Shown: positions 34,710 through 46,083 of the stretch, piece after piece
Numbering within the stretch: the stretch's first letter is position 1
Layout: each line of letters begins with the position of its first letter
From: Bromus sterilis
Lineage: Eukaryota > Streptophyta > Magnoliopsida > Poales > Poaceae
Reading direction: 5' to 3'
Assembly (NCBI GenBank): GCA_950022295.1
Contig: OX465597.1
Coordinates: forward strand, 402,819,016 to 402,883,015
DNA length: 64,000 bases
Position numbers and translations under genes: made by a program
Notes under the pieces: model-generated
The model's input: only the letters and a program-made list of their open reading frames with translations
The model's database searches: none
Told to the model about the DNA's origin: nothing

Positions 34710-37700
34710 TGTAACGACCCAACTCACACCGAATTGAAGTCTCTGTGTTCAAGTGCCAGTCCCTGGATCGAACTCGCTGGCACACACAGTATAATAGATG
34801 TATATCAAAGTACAAGTGCATCACTATTACAACGTATGATCCAGAGTAAATAAATAACAAGTTGCATAGCTCAAGGCTAGCTTATTCAATATAAATATAG
34901 CGGAAGCAAAAGCAAATAACGTGGAGTCCCATCAACAGCCACATGCGAACATGCTGAGTGTAGACTCGCAACCCCTAAACGCACCTTACTGATCGTCTGA
35001 AAAACCTGCAACACCGAAGGTTACAGCCCGACAACGGGTCAGTACATCTGATTTGTACGGCAAGTGACACGAAAAAGTTTATATAAAGGACCTACAACTA
35101 CATGCAAGGTAAGTCAAAGGAAAGGCTTGTGGTTTTGTTTTGCAGAAAGCCAATTTTCTCCTGAACTAAACTAGTCAAAATTTTAAGTTGAGTTCTACCT
35201 GAAACACACAGCAACCCATGCTACTCTTGTCCCAACCAAATTATTATTAAGTGTTCATCTGTCAAGATCATTCATCAACAGTACTGACTAGTTGCTCAAA
35301 GTTTGTCCGTAACCGTGGACACGGCTAATCATGATCAGTTTATACGCTCTGCAGAGGTTTGTACACGTTCCCCACTGGACTCAACCCGAAGATTGAGACA
35401 AAGACTTTCTGAAGAGGTTGCCTCCACCCTTTGGTAGCCGGTACACCTAACACAATTCTACATCAGCTAGCTACCAGGGCCAGGTTCCCCACAACTTACT
35501 CGTCTAAGCCAGAGCCCATATAGCCAGTGGTTGTACACGGAAGCTACTAGTAATATTGCATGTCTGATCTTTTTGAGCCTGGACGGCGCCCACTGCGTGA
35601 GAGGGTAGACACCATGACGCACCCGGTTCACCACCAAAACAAACCATTGGGTGCATTTAACCCCGGCATTGTCCTCAACCGAGCCACAACTACCGGGATG
35701 CAACCCGCCCGTCCAGAAGTGATTTCTATTTATTATAAAGTTGCTACACAGTTTATTAAATAGCTCACATGCACTCCATGAATTCTCACAACCCAAACCA
35801 CGTCTACAAAGCATAGCAATAAAGTAACAACACGGCTAGGTTGATCTACGGTAGACAAGTCAAAACATATGGCTATCTTAACTGGTTTTGCAGCAACAGT
35901 ATAATAAACTACCTATCATGCAATAGAGTGATATTTCCTACATAATGCATATAGAAAATATAGGTATGAGTATGGTCAAAGTATCACTTGCCTTATACAT
36001 TCGATGAAGATCTTCGCTCTCACGTTCCAGTCAACTCTACTCGTCACACTCCGAGCAATCTATCGTCAACGAAAGACTCAATAAGAAATCACACCACAAA
36101 GGCAACACATAAGATCAACAAAACAATCACAAAGGTTTTAGCAATAAAACACAAGCTGTGAAGTGCAAAGGTGTGGATGTGCTCGAAGGTGATCGGAGGA
36201 ACATGAACTCGAGAGAGTCAACGGATAAAGAGTTGTCGATACAAAAGTATGATCAAGCCATTATGAAATCAAGGTAAAGATCATATCAATATGAATGGTG
36301 TGTGGATATTGCCGATAAGATGTCTCATATGATCCAATATGCAAAAAGAATCACGTGAAACGGAACGCTACAACGCAGGTCATAGCAGTTGCAACATAGA
36401 ATTGAATTTGAATTAAAACAGATCAATAAACTTGTGAATTTTTGTGCACACATGATACAAACAGAAGGTACATGACACGAGTGATCCAACGCAAAAATAA
36501 ACGGCGCAAACGGGTGCACCGGTAAAAAGTTACGGCCGCCGGAAGTTCAAATTTGGATCAGCTTGGGATCCAAATTTAAATACTTCAAACTTCTGTAACA
36601 CTAGGTCTACTGGCTAGAGAATTTCTACACGGTCGCAACGCAACTGGAATCGCCCAATTCCGAGTTACGGTTAAAAAGTAGTCGCGAAAACGGTTTCGGG
36701 TGAAAAACGGGGGTACCGGGGGGTCTACTGTAAAAAGGACTGATACATAAATAAAAAATTTGCAAAAAAAGCGATCAGGTCCCTGGGCGGTTTTGGACCC
36801 AGATCTCAAAAGAAAAAATAATATATTTTTTTTGAAACGTTTTTTTTTCTCAAACTCTCTTCTTCCTCGCGTCACGGGGCACAGCACAGGGCCATGGCCC
36901 GGCTGGCCATCGGGCTCGACCAGGAGCTCGGCGGGCGAGCGCGGCCGGGGAGCGGCGGCGGCCGGCCATCCCGGCGCGGCGGAGGCGCTGGGCGCGGGGG
37001 CTCCAGGGGCGCGGGCGGCCTGGCGGCAGAGGCGCGCGGCGGCGGCCATGTCGCGCGGCCACGGCGGCTGCTCCGGCCAGCCGGCGAATGGCGGCCCGGC
37101 GGCGGCTTGGAGGCGGGGCGGCGGCGCGGCGGGAACGGCACGGTGGTGCTCCGGCGAGCACGGGGACGGCTACGGCGGTGGCTTCGCGAAAAAAATTACC
37201 TCGAAAACGCAAAAAAAAACACACTCCGGCGATGCTTCGGCGAGAAATCCGGCGAAGCTCCGGCGATGACGTCGGCGGCGGCGGGTCCCGCGGATTAGAT
37301 TAGCTAACCCTAATAAACGCTGACGAAAATAAACTTAACCCTAATTGGGACTATTTATAGCCAGCCTCCAAACCCTCACTTTTTTAAAAAAAATCCGAAA
37401 TAAAAACAAATTCGGTCTGCTGGAAAAAAAACAGACCAGGCCCATTACGCCCAAAACAATATTAGAAAAAACACGGAAATTTATTTTAAAATTTCGTCTT
37501 CGCCAATATTTTTAAAATAATAAAATTGAATTTTTGGCTTGACCAAAATAATAAAATAAAATAAAAACTTTTCAACTTATTTTTAAATATTTTTAAATAC
37601 TTTTCTGGCATTTTAAAAATACCGAAAACTCCAAAAATTGATTTAAAAACTTTTCCAGAGCATAAATAAATTCCAAAAATAATTTTAGAAAATATTTATA

Positions 37701-38121
37701 ACTCCAAAATAAAATTAAAAAGTCTCCCATAAATCTTTTAAACTATTTTCCAACAAATTAAAAATGGGGATAAGTCCTTTTATATCCTCTCCAGCGAACT
37801 GCCATGTGTTGAAAAATGTTTAAAAATATTTTAGAAGAATTCCAATAAAGATTTAAAACCTTTTCCAAACTTCAAAAATGTTGAAGGAGTCATATTACCT
37901 TCTCTCATTTTATTTTGTTGGTTTGTTTTGTTTTTAAATAATAAATTCCAAAACACCAACGGTGAATATTAGGGAAAGTCATTTTATTCCCTCTCATTTT
38001 AATATTCAATAAACCCCAAAAGTTTTAAATCCCAGAGAAAAAATCAAACACATCAATCAGACAATCATTATCTATTTAATTTATTAACATTCCAAAATTC
38101 GGAGAATTTTGGGATGTTACA
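34710..38121 (-). mobile_element. 5' LTR of the gag-only element (right copy)
   Basis: 3412 bp, nearly identical to 28336-31785. Read on the minus strand it starts TGTAACATCCCAAAATTC, has an AT-rich U3, a TATA box at 37351-37360, then a long CGG-rich transcribed tract (36890-37290) and ends GGGTCGTTACA. Confidence 0.9.
37351..37360 (-). promoter_or_regulatory. TATA box of the gag-only element LTR
   Basis: CTATAAATAG on the minus strand lies just upstream of the GC-rich tract in both LTR copies. It is the most likely core promoter for the element transcript. Confidence 0.55.
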
Positions 38122-38126
38122 TTAAG

Positions 38127-39205
38127 AAAGTGACGATGATGGCGGGAAGGCTTTGGTTTGCTCTATCTAGTGCTCGCAGTTGCAGTCGCGGTTACATGCG
38201 AAGATCTTTGTAGTACTGATATTGCATATTATTAACAAACTGAAACAGGACCGTCCATGTGCGTGCAAATCACATCAGACCGAACTAAAGTGCTGATACG
38301 AGCAAGGAGACAAAACGTTATCAGGAAGAAATGGGAAAGGCGGCAGGACCGCTCTGGTGAGTGAACAGGCGCGGCACTTGGTGAGTGAACTTGTGAGTCA
38401 CCAGGAGCTAGCCGCCACGAGCGGGTCCATGCATGATGCATGGCAGCCCCAAATAATTGCTGTCGATCATCACCAACCCTAGCTAGCTACCCCCATGGCC
38501 GTGACTCGGTGACTGGCGATCGATTAGATAAACAAAACATTTTGCATACGTATCCACGCCATTCTCCCCGTCCCCGGAATCTTGCTGACCGGCTGAAGAA
38601 GCACGCATGGAATGGCATGGCATGGCGCCGATCGGCGCGCATGATACGTCCGATCAGATCGAGCAACTTGTGCTGCATGCATTGCATGCGCCGAGCTCTG
38701 CAATCAGACACAGCGTCTCCACCCAGCTCCGGTGAAGACGTGCTTGTCATAGAGAAAGTCTTCTAGTAGTAGCAAAGCGGGATTGGGATCAGATAAGGAG
38801 CACTCGACCGTGAACTGCATGCCATGGGGGACATGGATCGTCACAAGCCACTACGCTAGGTTCCGCTCGGATCGAGTCCGTAAAGATCAACTCTAGCTAG
38901 GTAGATCGATCATCAGCAGGAAAGCAAACGCGGAGAACGACTCGTGCATTCGCGCGGTTTAAAAATACAGGCGCCATTTAATCCTTCTCGAACACGGGCC
39001 TACATGCAAGCATTTTCCCGGCGACCAATGTGCCATGTGCACATGCACTATCGCGCTAACTAATTTGGTCCGTTAAACACATCGGATTTGAAAAAGTACT
39101 TAAGTTTCAGTCGACGCCAAGGAAAACTGGCATGCGTGTTTTTATTTATCTCACTTTTTGGTACCAATAGAGATGTAGCATGCTTCATCTATTATATACA
39201 TGCGT
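38127..39205. other. Intergenic, no gene seen
   Basis: Mixed-composition sequence with no recognisable domain, intron signals or terminal repeats. Short ORFs (such as 38440-38766) show no protein family features. Confidence 0.55.
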
Positions 39206-39206
39206 A

Positions 39207-40055
39207 AGGGGCATCTTCAACTTTGTTCCATAAATGCACATTGTATTCGTTTATGCAATTCGTTAGCACTGATACGGAACTGATCATTCAACCGCATCTC
39301 CTAAACAACCATCCAACATTGATCATAATATAAATAGTCTGATTTAAAATGGATAGCAATGTGAGTAAATTGAGATGAATGTTCATTATTTTATACATGC
39401 CTGATCACAAAAAGTATCATAAAAATCCAGTCCAGACATTTCGGGATTTTTTTTTGTCATCTCCGACTAGTTGTCCATGTCCTTCGAGTTCACTCATCCG
39501 CCAGATCCTCTGCATTGGCCGCCGCGCCCTCATCCTTTGCCAGAGAGATCGTCATGCGCTTTAACACCCGCACTCAGGACACTCACACGATCACCACCGC
39601 ATCGGGATTCAAGTCATCCATCTTCAAGATGAGCATTTACATTTTGATCTTGATCTTTTGCTCTTCGATGTTGATCTACTTTTCGATCGCTCCCATGAAG
39701 ATGCTAAACTTCACCGCTTTCTTTTTCTCCTTGATATCGTGTCGCTTGATACACATTCATCCAGGGTGACACATACACATGCGACTACGACAACCACACC
39801 ACCTCCAAGCCCCAACTTGTGCATGCCCCCGCCGATAGCTTCAGACCATCCCCATCCTGCCCGATTGCCAATGGAGCTTTCTCTGCATTTTGTTTGACAC
39901 GAGGGGTTTGTCGTGACATCGAGTTGATTTTGCAGGCGACCACCTTGATCGCATCCTTTACCTCCGTCTGCTACAACAGTTTTTCCCGAGTGTCCATGGC
40001 TCCATGCGACGGGAAAAAAGCGAAAAAGTGCAGGGATTGGGACGGAGGAGGGTGA
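39207..40055 (-). mobile_element. Possible PIF/Harbinger remnant with Lys/Glu-rich minus-strand coding traces
   Basis: TAA followed by GGGGCATCTTCAAC at about 39205-39221 has the form of a Harbinger end with its TAA target site. To the right, the minus strand of 39480-40050 contains broken frames rich in Lys, Glu, Met and Ile, as in the SANT/NAM-like accessory protein of these elements. No intact ORF and no right terminus were found. Assignment is tentative. Confidence 0.35.
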
Positions 40056-40544
40056 TGGGCGACGGCAATCAAAGCGGACATGGTGGGGAAATGGGAGGGG
40101 TAAGTATTTTTACGCAGATACAATAAGGATGGATCCAAATGCGTGGGATCCGCCTCGAATTTGTGTGGTTCGAAGGTGTTCTAGTCCTACGTGGCGACGA
40201 TTCGAACTCTTGCAAAGCTCTTGGTTTTCCTTCAATTTGTGAAAAAACGATACGCGCACTAGCCCACAGGCAAATATAAATCTACGTTAGATGACAAAAC
40301 ACGCCTAAACCGTCTTATTCAAACGATTGTAGAAATCTTAAGGATTCACGTTGAAGAAACCCTAACCATGTGACTAAGCAATGTCGTATTATACTTCAAA
40401 CTCTTAAACAACGATGCTTCATCATGGTAATTACACTGCATTAATCGGATGCCATTCATGAAATGTCCAATGTGCTTTTTTCATACCAGTTAAAGTCCAT
40501 TCGCTGGTGTCAGAAAAGCCGATTCACTAGCACATGGATGGTAA

Positions 40545-41060
40545 GGGCATCTTCAAGGCTAACTCTTAAAACGGACAATGTATTGGTTCATACACAATAG
40601 TCCAGATTAGTCCATAGATATTGGCATGGAAATCGACCATCCAATCGTATCTCATAAATTACGTCTTTAGTTTTCTTAAGTTCATGACACTTAAAATTTA
40701 TACCTAAGTATTACAGTTCAATAAATAAAATAGTTTCAAATTTGAATTCAACTTAAATTCATGTTTAGTTGTCTCTCTTGACAATTCACAAATGCTTAAT
40801 CAGGTTTTTCTTGAGCTGCTCATGAGTCGCGATACCAAAAAAATAATGCAATTGGATAAACTCCTCAAATGTGGCTGAATTGTGAGGTGAAAGTTGAATA
40901 GAGTCGCCCCTATTCTCAAACTTCAGACCTCCGACAACACCTTCATCCTCATCCTCCACGATCATGTTGTATATGATCACACAACATGACATCACCTCCC
41001 ACAAGGTCTTTCAGATCCCAAATTTTTGCAGGTCATCAGTGAAAGGACAATTCCCGCTTT
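40545..41060 (-). pseudogene. PIF/Harbinger transposase C-terminal fragment
   Basis: The minus-strand frame from 41004 to 40786 reads MWEVMSCCVIIYNMIVEDEDEG followed by a Phe-Glu-Asn...Ile-Gln-Leu tail, the C-terminal part of plant Harbinger (HARBI1/DDE_4-like) transposases. Similar sequence extends to about 41060. The catalytic DDE core is not present. A left terminus GGGCATCTTCAAG follows TAA at 40545, in the same orientation as the one at 39207. This is a dead fragment. Confidence 0.65.
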
Positions 41061-41561
41061 AAGGTTTTGGTGTTGATATCAATACATATTTGCGATCTAA
41101 TTGTGTGATCTTGCTACATAGGTTCATCCCCATGGCACAAGACCGATCGGTGTCCCTCTATGTGGAAAAGTTTGAGAAGATGGCATATCCGATGTTTTTT
41201 CGTTTGAAATGTTGGAGTCCCGCGCATCTAAGAGGGTCCAGCGTCAGACCTGGGTGCTCGAAGATCCTCGTACATATCATGTTGTCGCCCAAGTTTTTAG
41301 ATCGTCGAAGGAAGAATGAGAAGGTACAACTGTGTGTGTCCCAATACATATCTAGGTTTCTCTTTATCAACGACGGTTGTTGCTTTGATGTGTTGGTCCT
41401 CTGGGCCCTTAGCACCATAACTTCTCGATCGTCTACTACAACAAGGTTTGTTCAGCTCCGGTGAGGGAGTGGCAATGATGATGCCGCGCCTTCGGCTCAC
41501 TCCATTCAATGGTTGCAGTCGTCGCTGGATGATCTACGAACATGGATGCAATTTTTATTAC
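41061..41561. other. Intergenic, no gene seen
   Basis: Open frames exist on both strands (for example 41090-41464) but none has recognisable protein content. It may be decayed transposon sequence continuing from the Harbinger fragment. Confidence 0.45.
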
Positions 41562-41980
41562 TATTGATGTTATTTATACTGCCACGATGTTTAATGGATA
41601 GGTCGAAAACTTTTTCCCACATATAAAAAACAACTTTCCATAACACAATGATGTTTTTTTCTTGGATTTGTATGAATAAACTTGTAAATTCATTGATTAA
41701 TTCTCAATCGATTGAGACATGTACATTCCATAAACACATTCTGCCGGATAAGTACTATCGTGCCAGCGGGCTGTTGATGTTCTTTGTATTGCCACGATGT
41801 TTAATAAAGAGATCGAAAGTTTTTTCCCACACAAAAGAAACAGCTTTCCATAAGACAATGATGTCTTTTTGGATTTGTATGAATAAGATTGTACATTCAT
41901 TAATTAATTCTCAGTCGATTCAGACATGTACATTCCATAAAAACATTCTGTCGGATGAGTACTATCATTCCAGCCGGATG
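41562..41980. repeat. Two-copy tandem repeat, period about 210 bp
   Basis: The sequence TTGATGTT...TGCCACGATGTTTAAT recurs with GCCACGATGT at 41581 and 41791, and the following CAATGATGT...TGGATTTGTATGAATAA and CATGTACATTCCATAAA blocks repeat in order. Copies are about 85-90% alike by eye. The repeat ends some 340 bp upstream of the first NPF start codon, within its likely promoter region. Confidence 0.75.
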
Positions 41981-42027
41981 TCACATGTAAGATGCCATGA
42001 GCATTCGCAACCACTCCTTGACACCCT

Positions 42028-42034
42028 TATATAC
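42028..42034 (+). promoter_or_regulatory. Candidate TATA box of NPF gene 1
   Basis: TATATAC in the context CTTATATACGCC lies 284 bp before the ATG at 42318. The distance implies a long leader or a leader intron, so the assignment is uncertain. Confidence 0.35.
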
Positions 42035-42317
42035 GCCAATGTAAGCCTACCCCGCTGTCCATTATTGTTCAGTCGCCAATCCACTCTTAGCACCAGCGCT
42101 CTCTCACTCTCAAGTGGCACCATATGCATATGCAGAACAGCTAGGTAGCCAAACGCAAACTCGACCGTAGCCAAGAGCCAAAGCCCAAAGGGACAAGGTA
42201 AATATCAAGAACGTAAGGTGTAGCTTCAAAGGAAGGTTATCTCAAGTGGTTTCATTTGCTCTGCATGCTCCTGAGTCCTGTCCTGTGTAGATCTCACCGG
42301 GCCGGGCTGTTGGGACG

Positions 42318-45300
42318 ATGGAAGCCGTAGAACTAGAATCGAAAGGCTCGCACGGCGGCGATGATGATCGCCGGACGCCGCCGTCCAAGAAGGATCGCCG
42401 GAGCTCGTGGGGCTGCGCTTTCCTCCTCGGTTAGATCTGCAACCATTTCGCTTTGTGGTTTCTCACTGTAGCATGCATACGCACAGTATGTGGTATGCTT
42501 GATGATGCTGGCGGGCATGCTAATGGGTGTCTGACTGAGCAGTGAACAACTGCTTCCAGTACACGGCCTACTTCGGCGTGTCGACGAACCTGGTGAACTA
42601 CCTCAAGGTCCAGCTGCACTCCGGCAGCAAGGCCGCCGCCAACAGCGTCACCAACTGGCAGGGCACCGCCTCCATCACGCCGCTCGCCGCCGCCTTCCTC
42701 GCCGACTCCTTCCTCGGCAGATACTGGACCATCACCCTTTTCCTCCTCATCTCCGTCGCGGTACGTACGTGCACCCTGATGCGCATCATGTAAGGCGCCA
42801 CAACGCCAAGCTCGATCTCGATCTCGATCTTGATGGAAATGGAACAGGGGTATGGAGTGGTGACGGCGAGCGCGTCGGCGGCGCTGGAGAGCGCGGTGTT
42901 CTACGCGGGGCTGTACCTGGTGGCGCTGGGCGGCGCGCTGCAGCCGGTCCTGTCGTCGTTCGGGGCCGACCAGTTCGACGTCGAGTCCGACGAGGAGGAG
43001 CGCGGGCGGCAGAGCTCCTTCTTCAACTGGTTCTATCTGTCAATCAACGTGGGCTCCCTCGTCGGCGGCACCGTGCTGGTGTGGGTGCAGTCCGCCCACG
43101 GCTGGCGGCTCGGCTACGGCATCCCGGCGCTTCTCAGCGTGGTCGCCGTCGCGCTGTTCCTGGCAGGCACCGGCGCGTACCGCCGGCACCAACCCCCCGG
43201 CGGCAGCCCGCTCACCAGGATCGCGCAGGTGGTGGTCGCCGCCGCCAGGAAGTGCGACGTGGAGGCGCCCGCCGACGCCGCGCTGCTGCACGAGCTTGAC
43301 GGCGACGACGGCATGTCGGCGATACTGGGGAGCCGCCGCCTCGCGCACACCGACCAGTTCAGGTCAGTGGCTCATCCCCGTGCCCGGGCCGTCGCGCTAG
43401 CAGGGCTTCCACTTGCACCGTTCTTCTTTTTCTGTCCAGTAACAGAAGTTTTCCGCAAAAAGAAGAAACTTAAAAATTCTTTCGTTTATGATTGAGCCAT
43501 GGTGTCACTTGTCACCAGTCGTTTAGCTCACTAGCTGCTCTAGTCTGCTCTACCTGGGGTCCTTGGCCAGACCTAATCCGCACTACACTTTTTTGAGCAA
43601 TACACACTTTGTTGATTTTTGGTTTCAAAATAGCTAACCGGACTTACCGTTCGGTCTGCACTACACTTTGTGATATCAGCCACAGTGACAATGTATCATT
43701 TTTATAATAAACTAGATGATAATTATTTTGACTGCACTTTAATGCACTTTATATTTATAAAAAAATTACATTTACTTTTTATTAATTTTAAATATTTTGT
43801 AATAATTATTTATGCATTTTTACCAAAGTTCTCGCAGCAACGCACCGAACATCAACTAGTTATATGAATTCACAAGATGCCACGGTATTTTATGACACAT
43901 ATATTCACATAGCGTGAGTAAACATTATAGAATGTACTTGTCAAACTGTCACCTTCCAGGGTGCCGTGGACCCTGGATCGTGCGGGTTGAGATCCTCTAC
44001 TGTAATTCTGGCGCTGTTATCATCATTGTTGTGTGGACCTCGACCCTACATGTCATTTACCTTAACTGTACTGCTGTACAGCAGAGGATTTGAACCCGGA
44101 TCGTGCATGGTGTACGCATCTTGCGTTCCATATCTTAGTAGGAGTTCATATAATTGCACGCACCGGAAAGAAGTTTTGTCGCATGCACGCCCAGTCCGTT
44201 TCACATCATTTTCCATCCTCTTGCTTTCCTGGACCGATCTGGTGCACATTTCCACACGCCGTACTCAAAATCTCCAGATTTCATGCAAGACGCTGTCCTC
44301 TGGACTTTGACGCTTGCGTGCACTAGTCATCACATCTTCCACTGAACTTGACAATCACAATAATCCAGTTCGCCTCAAAGGGAGCCGCGTTAAAAGAAAT
44401 TTACATGGCATAAAAGAAATGTTGTGAATGTGTGGCCATGCAGCTACACATCTTATTTTGATCATCCACTTTGACATTAGAAATCATGCATTTCTTTTCG
44501 TTTCTCACAAGTAAGGAAACATTTGAATTTGAAACTTTGGATGGCAACATCACACAAGTACTATCATGTGCCAATTTCCTTTTGAAATATTTTTACGAAA
44601 CAAAAAGATATAAAATAATAAATTTTATTCTAAATCTATAAAAGTGGTACTCCCTCTGTTCACTGTTATAAAATATTCTAACTTTTTTCTGTATCAGATG
44701 TATATAGACATCTTTTAGTGTGTTTATTCATTCATTTCAGTTCATTTGTAATTCATATTAAAATATTCGAAGCATCTTATATTTTTGAATGGAGGGAGTA
44801 CTTGTGTAACATTGACCTGTAAATTTGCAAAAACAAATGGTCTCTTGTTTGGAAAATGAAATAATTTGATGATATTTTTTACAATGCATGCATGCCATGT
44901 TACTATGTCGGTATACTAATTTGTTGCACGGGTCATTTGTTCTCGATCACTCAGGTTCTTGGACAAGGCGGCGGTTGAGACGGCCGGCGACAAGGCACAG
45001 CCGGCGAGCCCGTGGCGGCTGTGCACGGTGACGCAGGTGGAGGAGCTCAAGTGCGTGCTCCGTCTGCTGCCGGTGTGGGCGTGCGGTATCATCTTCGCGG
45101 CCGCCTACACGCAGATGACCACCACCTTCATCCTCCAGGGGGATACCTTGGACCCGCGGGTCGGCAGCTTCCGCGTTCCCGCCGCCGTGCTCACCGTCTT
45201 CGACACGCTCAGTGTCATGCTCTGGGTGCCGCTCTACGATTGCGCCGTCGTCCCGCTCGCGCGCCGCCTCACGGGCCACCGCCGCGGGTTCACGCAGCTG

Positions 45301-45783
45301 GCGCGCATGGGCGTGGGCTTTGTCATCCTCACGGTCGCCATGCTCGCCGCCGGCACGCTCGAGGTCGCGCGGCGGCGAGTCGTCGCGCGCCACGGCACCT
45401 ACACCGGCACCGACGGTGCCGAGTACGTGCCGATGTCGATCTTCTGGCAGGTGCCGCAGTACGTGGTGGTGGGCGCGGCGGAGGTGTTCACGTTCATCGG
45501 GCAGATTGAGTTCTTCTACGACCAGGCGCCGGACGCCATGCGCAGCGTCTGCTCGGGGCTCGCCAGCGCGGCCTTCGCGCTGGGAAACTACGCGAGCTCG
45601 GCGCTCGTCGCCGTCGTGGTGCGCGCCACCGCGAGGGGCGGGCGCCCCGGATGGATTCCCGACGACATCAACGACGGCCACCTGGACTATTTCTTCTGGC
45701 TGCTCGCCATGCTCTGTGTTGGCAACTTTGGCGCGTACCTGCTCGTCGCACGGTGGTATAACTACAAGAAGACAGCTGACTGA
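42318..45783 (+). CDS. NRT1/PTR family (NPF, POT) transporter, gene 1, NPF8-like
   Basis: NPF proteins are 12-helix plasma- or vacuolar-membrane carriers of nitrate, peptides or hormones. Exons: 42318-42429, 42543-42760, 42848-43362, 44955-45783, all with GT...AG borders, giving 557 residues, a normal NPF length. PTR signatures are present: SSFGADQFD (about 146-154), SFFNWFYLSIN, and FLDKAA (283-288) at the start of the last exon after the hydrophilic central loop; the C-terminal half has FYDQAPDAMRS and LDYFFWLLA. The helix-1 ExxER motif is replaced by N40...Q43-Y44. The start gives MEAVELESKG, matching the second copy (MEPEEVESKG). NPF8 affinity is inferred from the C-terminal motifs; substrate unknown. 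Confidence 0.92.
43363..44954 (+). other. Third intron of NPF gene 1
   Basis: 1592 bp, AT-rich, donor CAG|GTCAGT and acceptor CACTCAG|G, phase 2. It carries a Stowaway MITE (44650-44798). The matching intron in gene 2 is 10,193 bp. Confidence 0.85.
44650..44798. mobile_element. Stowaway MITE in intron 3 of NPF gene 1, 149 bp
   Basis: Ends CTCCCTCTG and GGAGGGAG flanked by TA on both sides (44648-44649, 44799-44800), the Stowaway signature. It lies 156 bp before the acceptor of the last exon. Confidence 0.85.
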
Positions 45784-45851
45784 AGTAGAGGATCACCCTA
45801 GTAAGTAGGTGGAAATTCCAAATGCGTCGTGATTCGTAACTCGTGTAACGC

Positions 45852-45857
45852 AATAAA
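45852..45857 (+). terminator. Polyadenylation signal of NPF gene 1
   Basis: AATAAA 69 bp after the stop codon, in a 3' UTR block (CCAAATGCGTCGTGATT...) conserved after gene 2, where GATAAA is at about 59535-59540. Confidence 0.6.
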
Positions 45858-45879
45858 GAAGTTGGAGTTGCAAGGAAGG

Positions 45880-46083
45880 AAAAAAGCAATCTAGAGCCAG
45901 CGCCGGCGTCAACAGGGAGTTCCTCCGCCGCCGTCTTTCGGCGGCTCTCTTCCGCGGGATCCACATGGGTGGATAGTTTTAGGTTGAAGTAGCTTAGGAT
46001 TTTAGGTTGTTCACCTTCTTGGCTTCGGCGGCAGCGATAGTGGTACTGAATGAAACCATGAAGCGACCTCCAAAAGAAGAATC
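45880..46083 (+). repeat. GC-rich segment shared with the region after NPF gene 2
   Basis: CCGTCTTTCGGCGGCTCTCTTCCGC and downstream TAGCTTAGGATTTTAGG-like blocks recur in order, diverged, at about 59620-59760 after the second gene. It resembles the 5' part of a LINE-type retroposon. Either it predates the gene duplication or it inserted twice. Confidence 0.5.

Larger units (their letters stand above)
28336..38121 (-). mobile_element. Non-autonomous Gypsy-type LTR element, 9.8 kb
   Basis: Two near-identical ~3.4-kb LTRs (28336-31785 and 34710-38121; TGTAACG...TGTTACA) enclose 2.9 kb. The duplication TTAAG at 28331-28335 and 38122-38126 proves a single insertion. Minus orientation follows from the primer-binding site TGGTATCAGAGC (complement of 34696-34707), the gag ORF on the minus strand and the polypurine tract AAGGGTGGTAG next to 31785. 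Only gag is encoded; protease, reverse transcriptase and integrase are absent, so it depends on another element. LTR similarity points to a young insertion. Confidence 0.92.

Noticed and set aside
42769..43495. Alternative ORFs overlapping NPF gene 1 exon 3
   Set aside because: Out-of-frame shadows or read-through into introns; the spliced model accounts for the conserved protein.
44947..45681. 244-codon minus-strand ORF opposite the last NPF exon
   Set aside because: Antisense shadow of high-GC third-position coding; the same shadow occurs opposite gene 2 (58669-59292).
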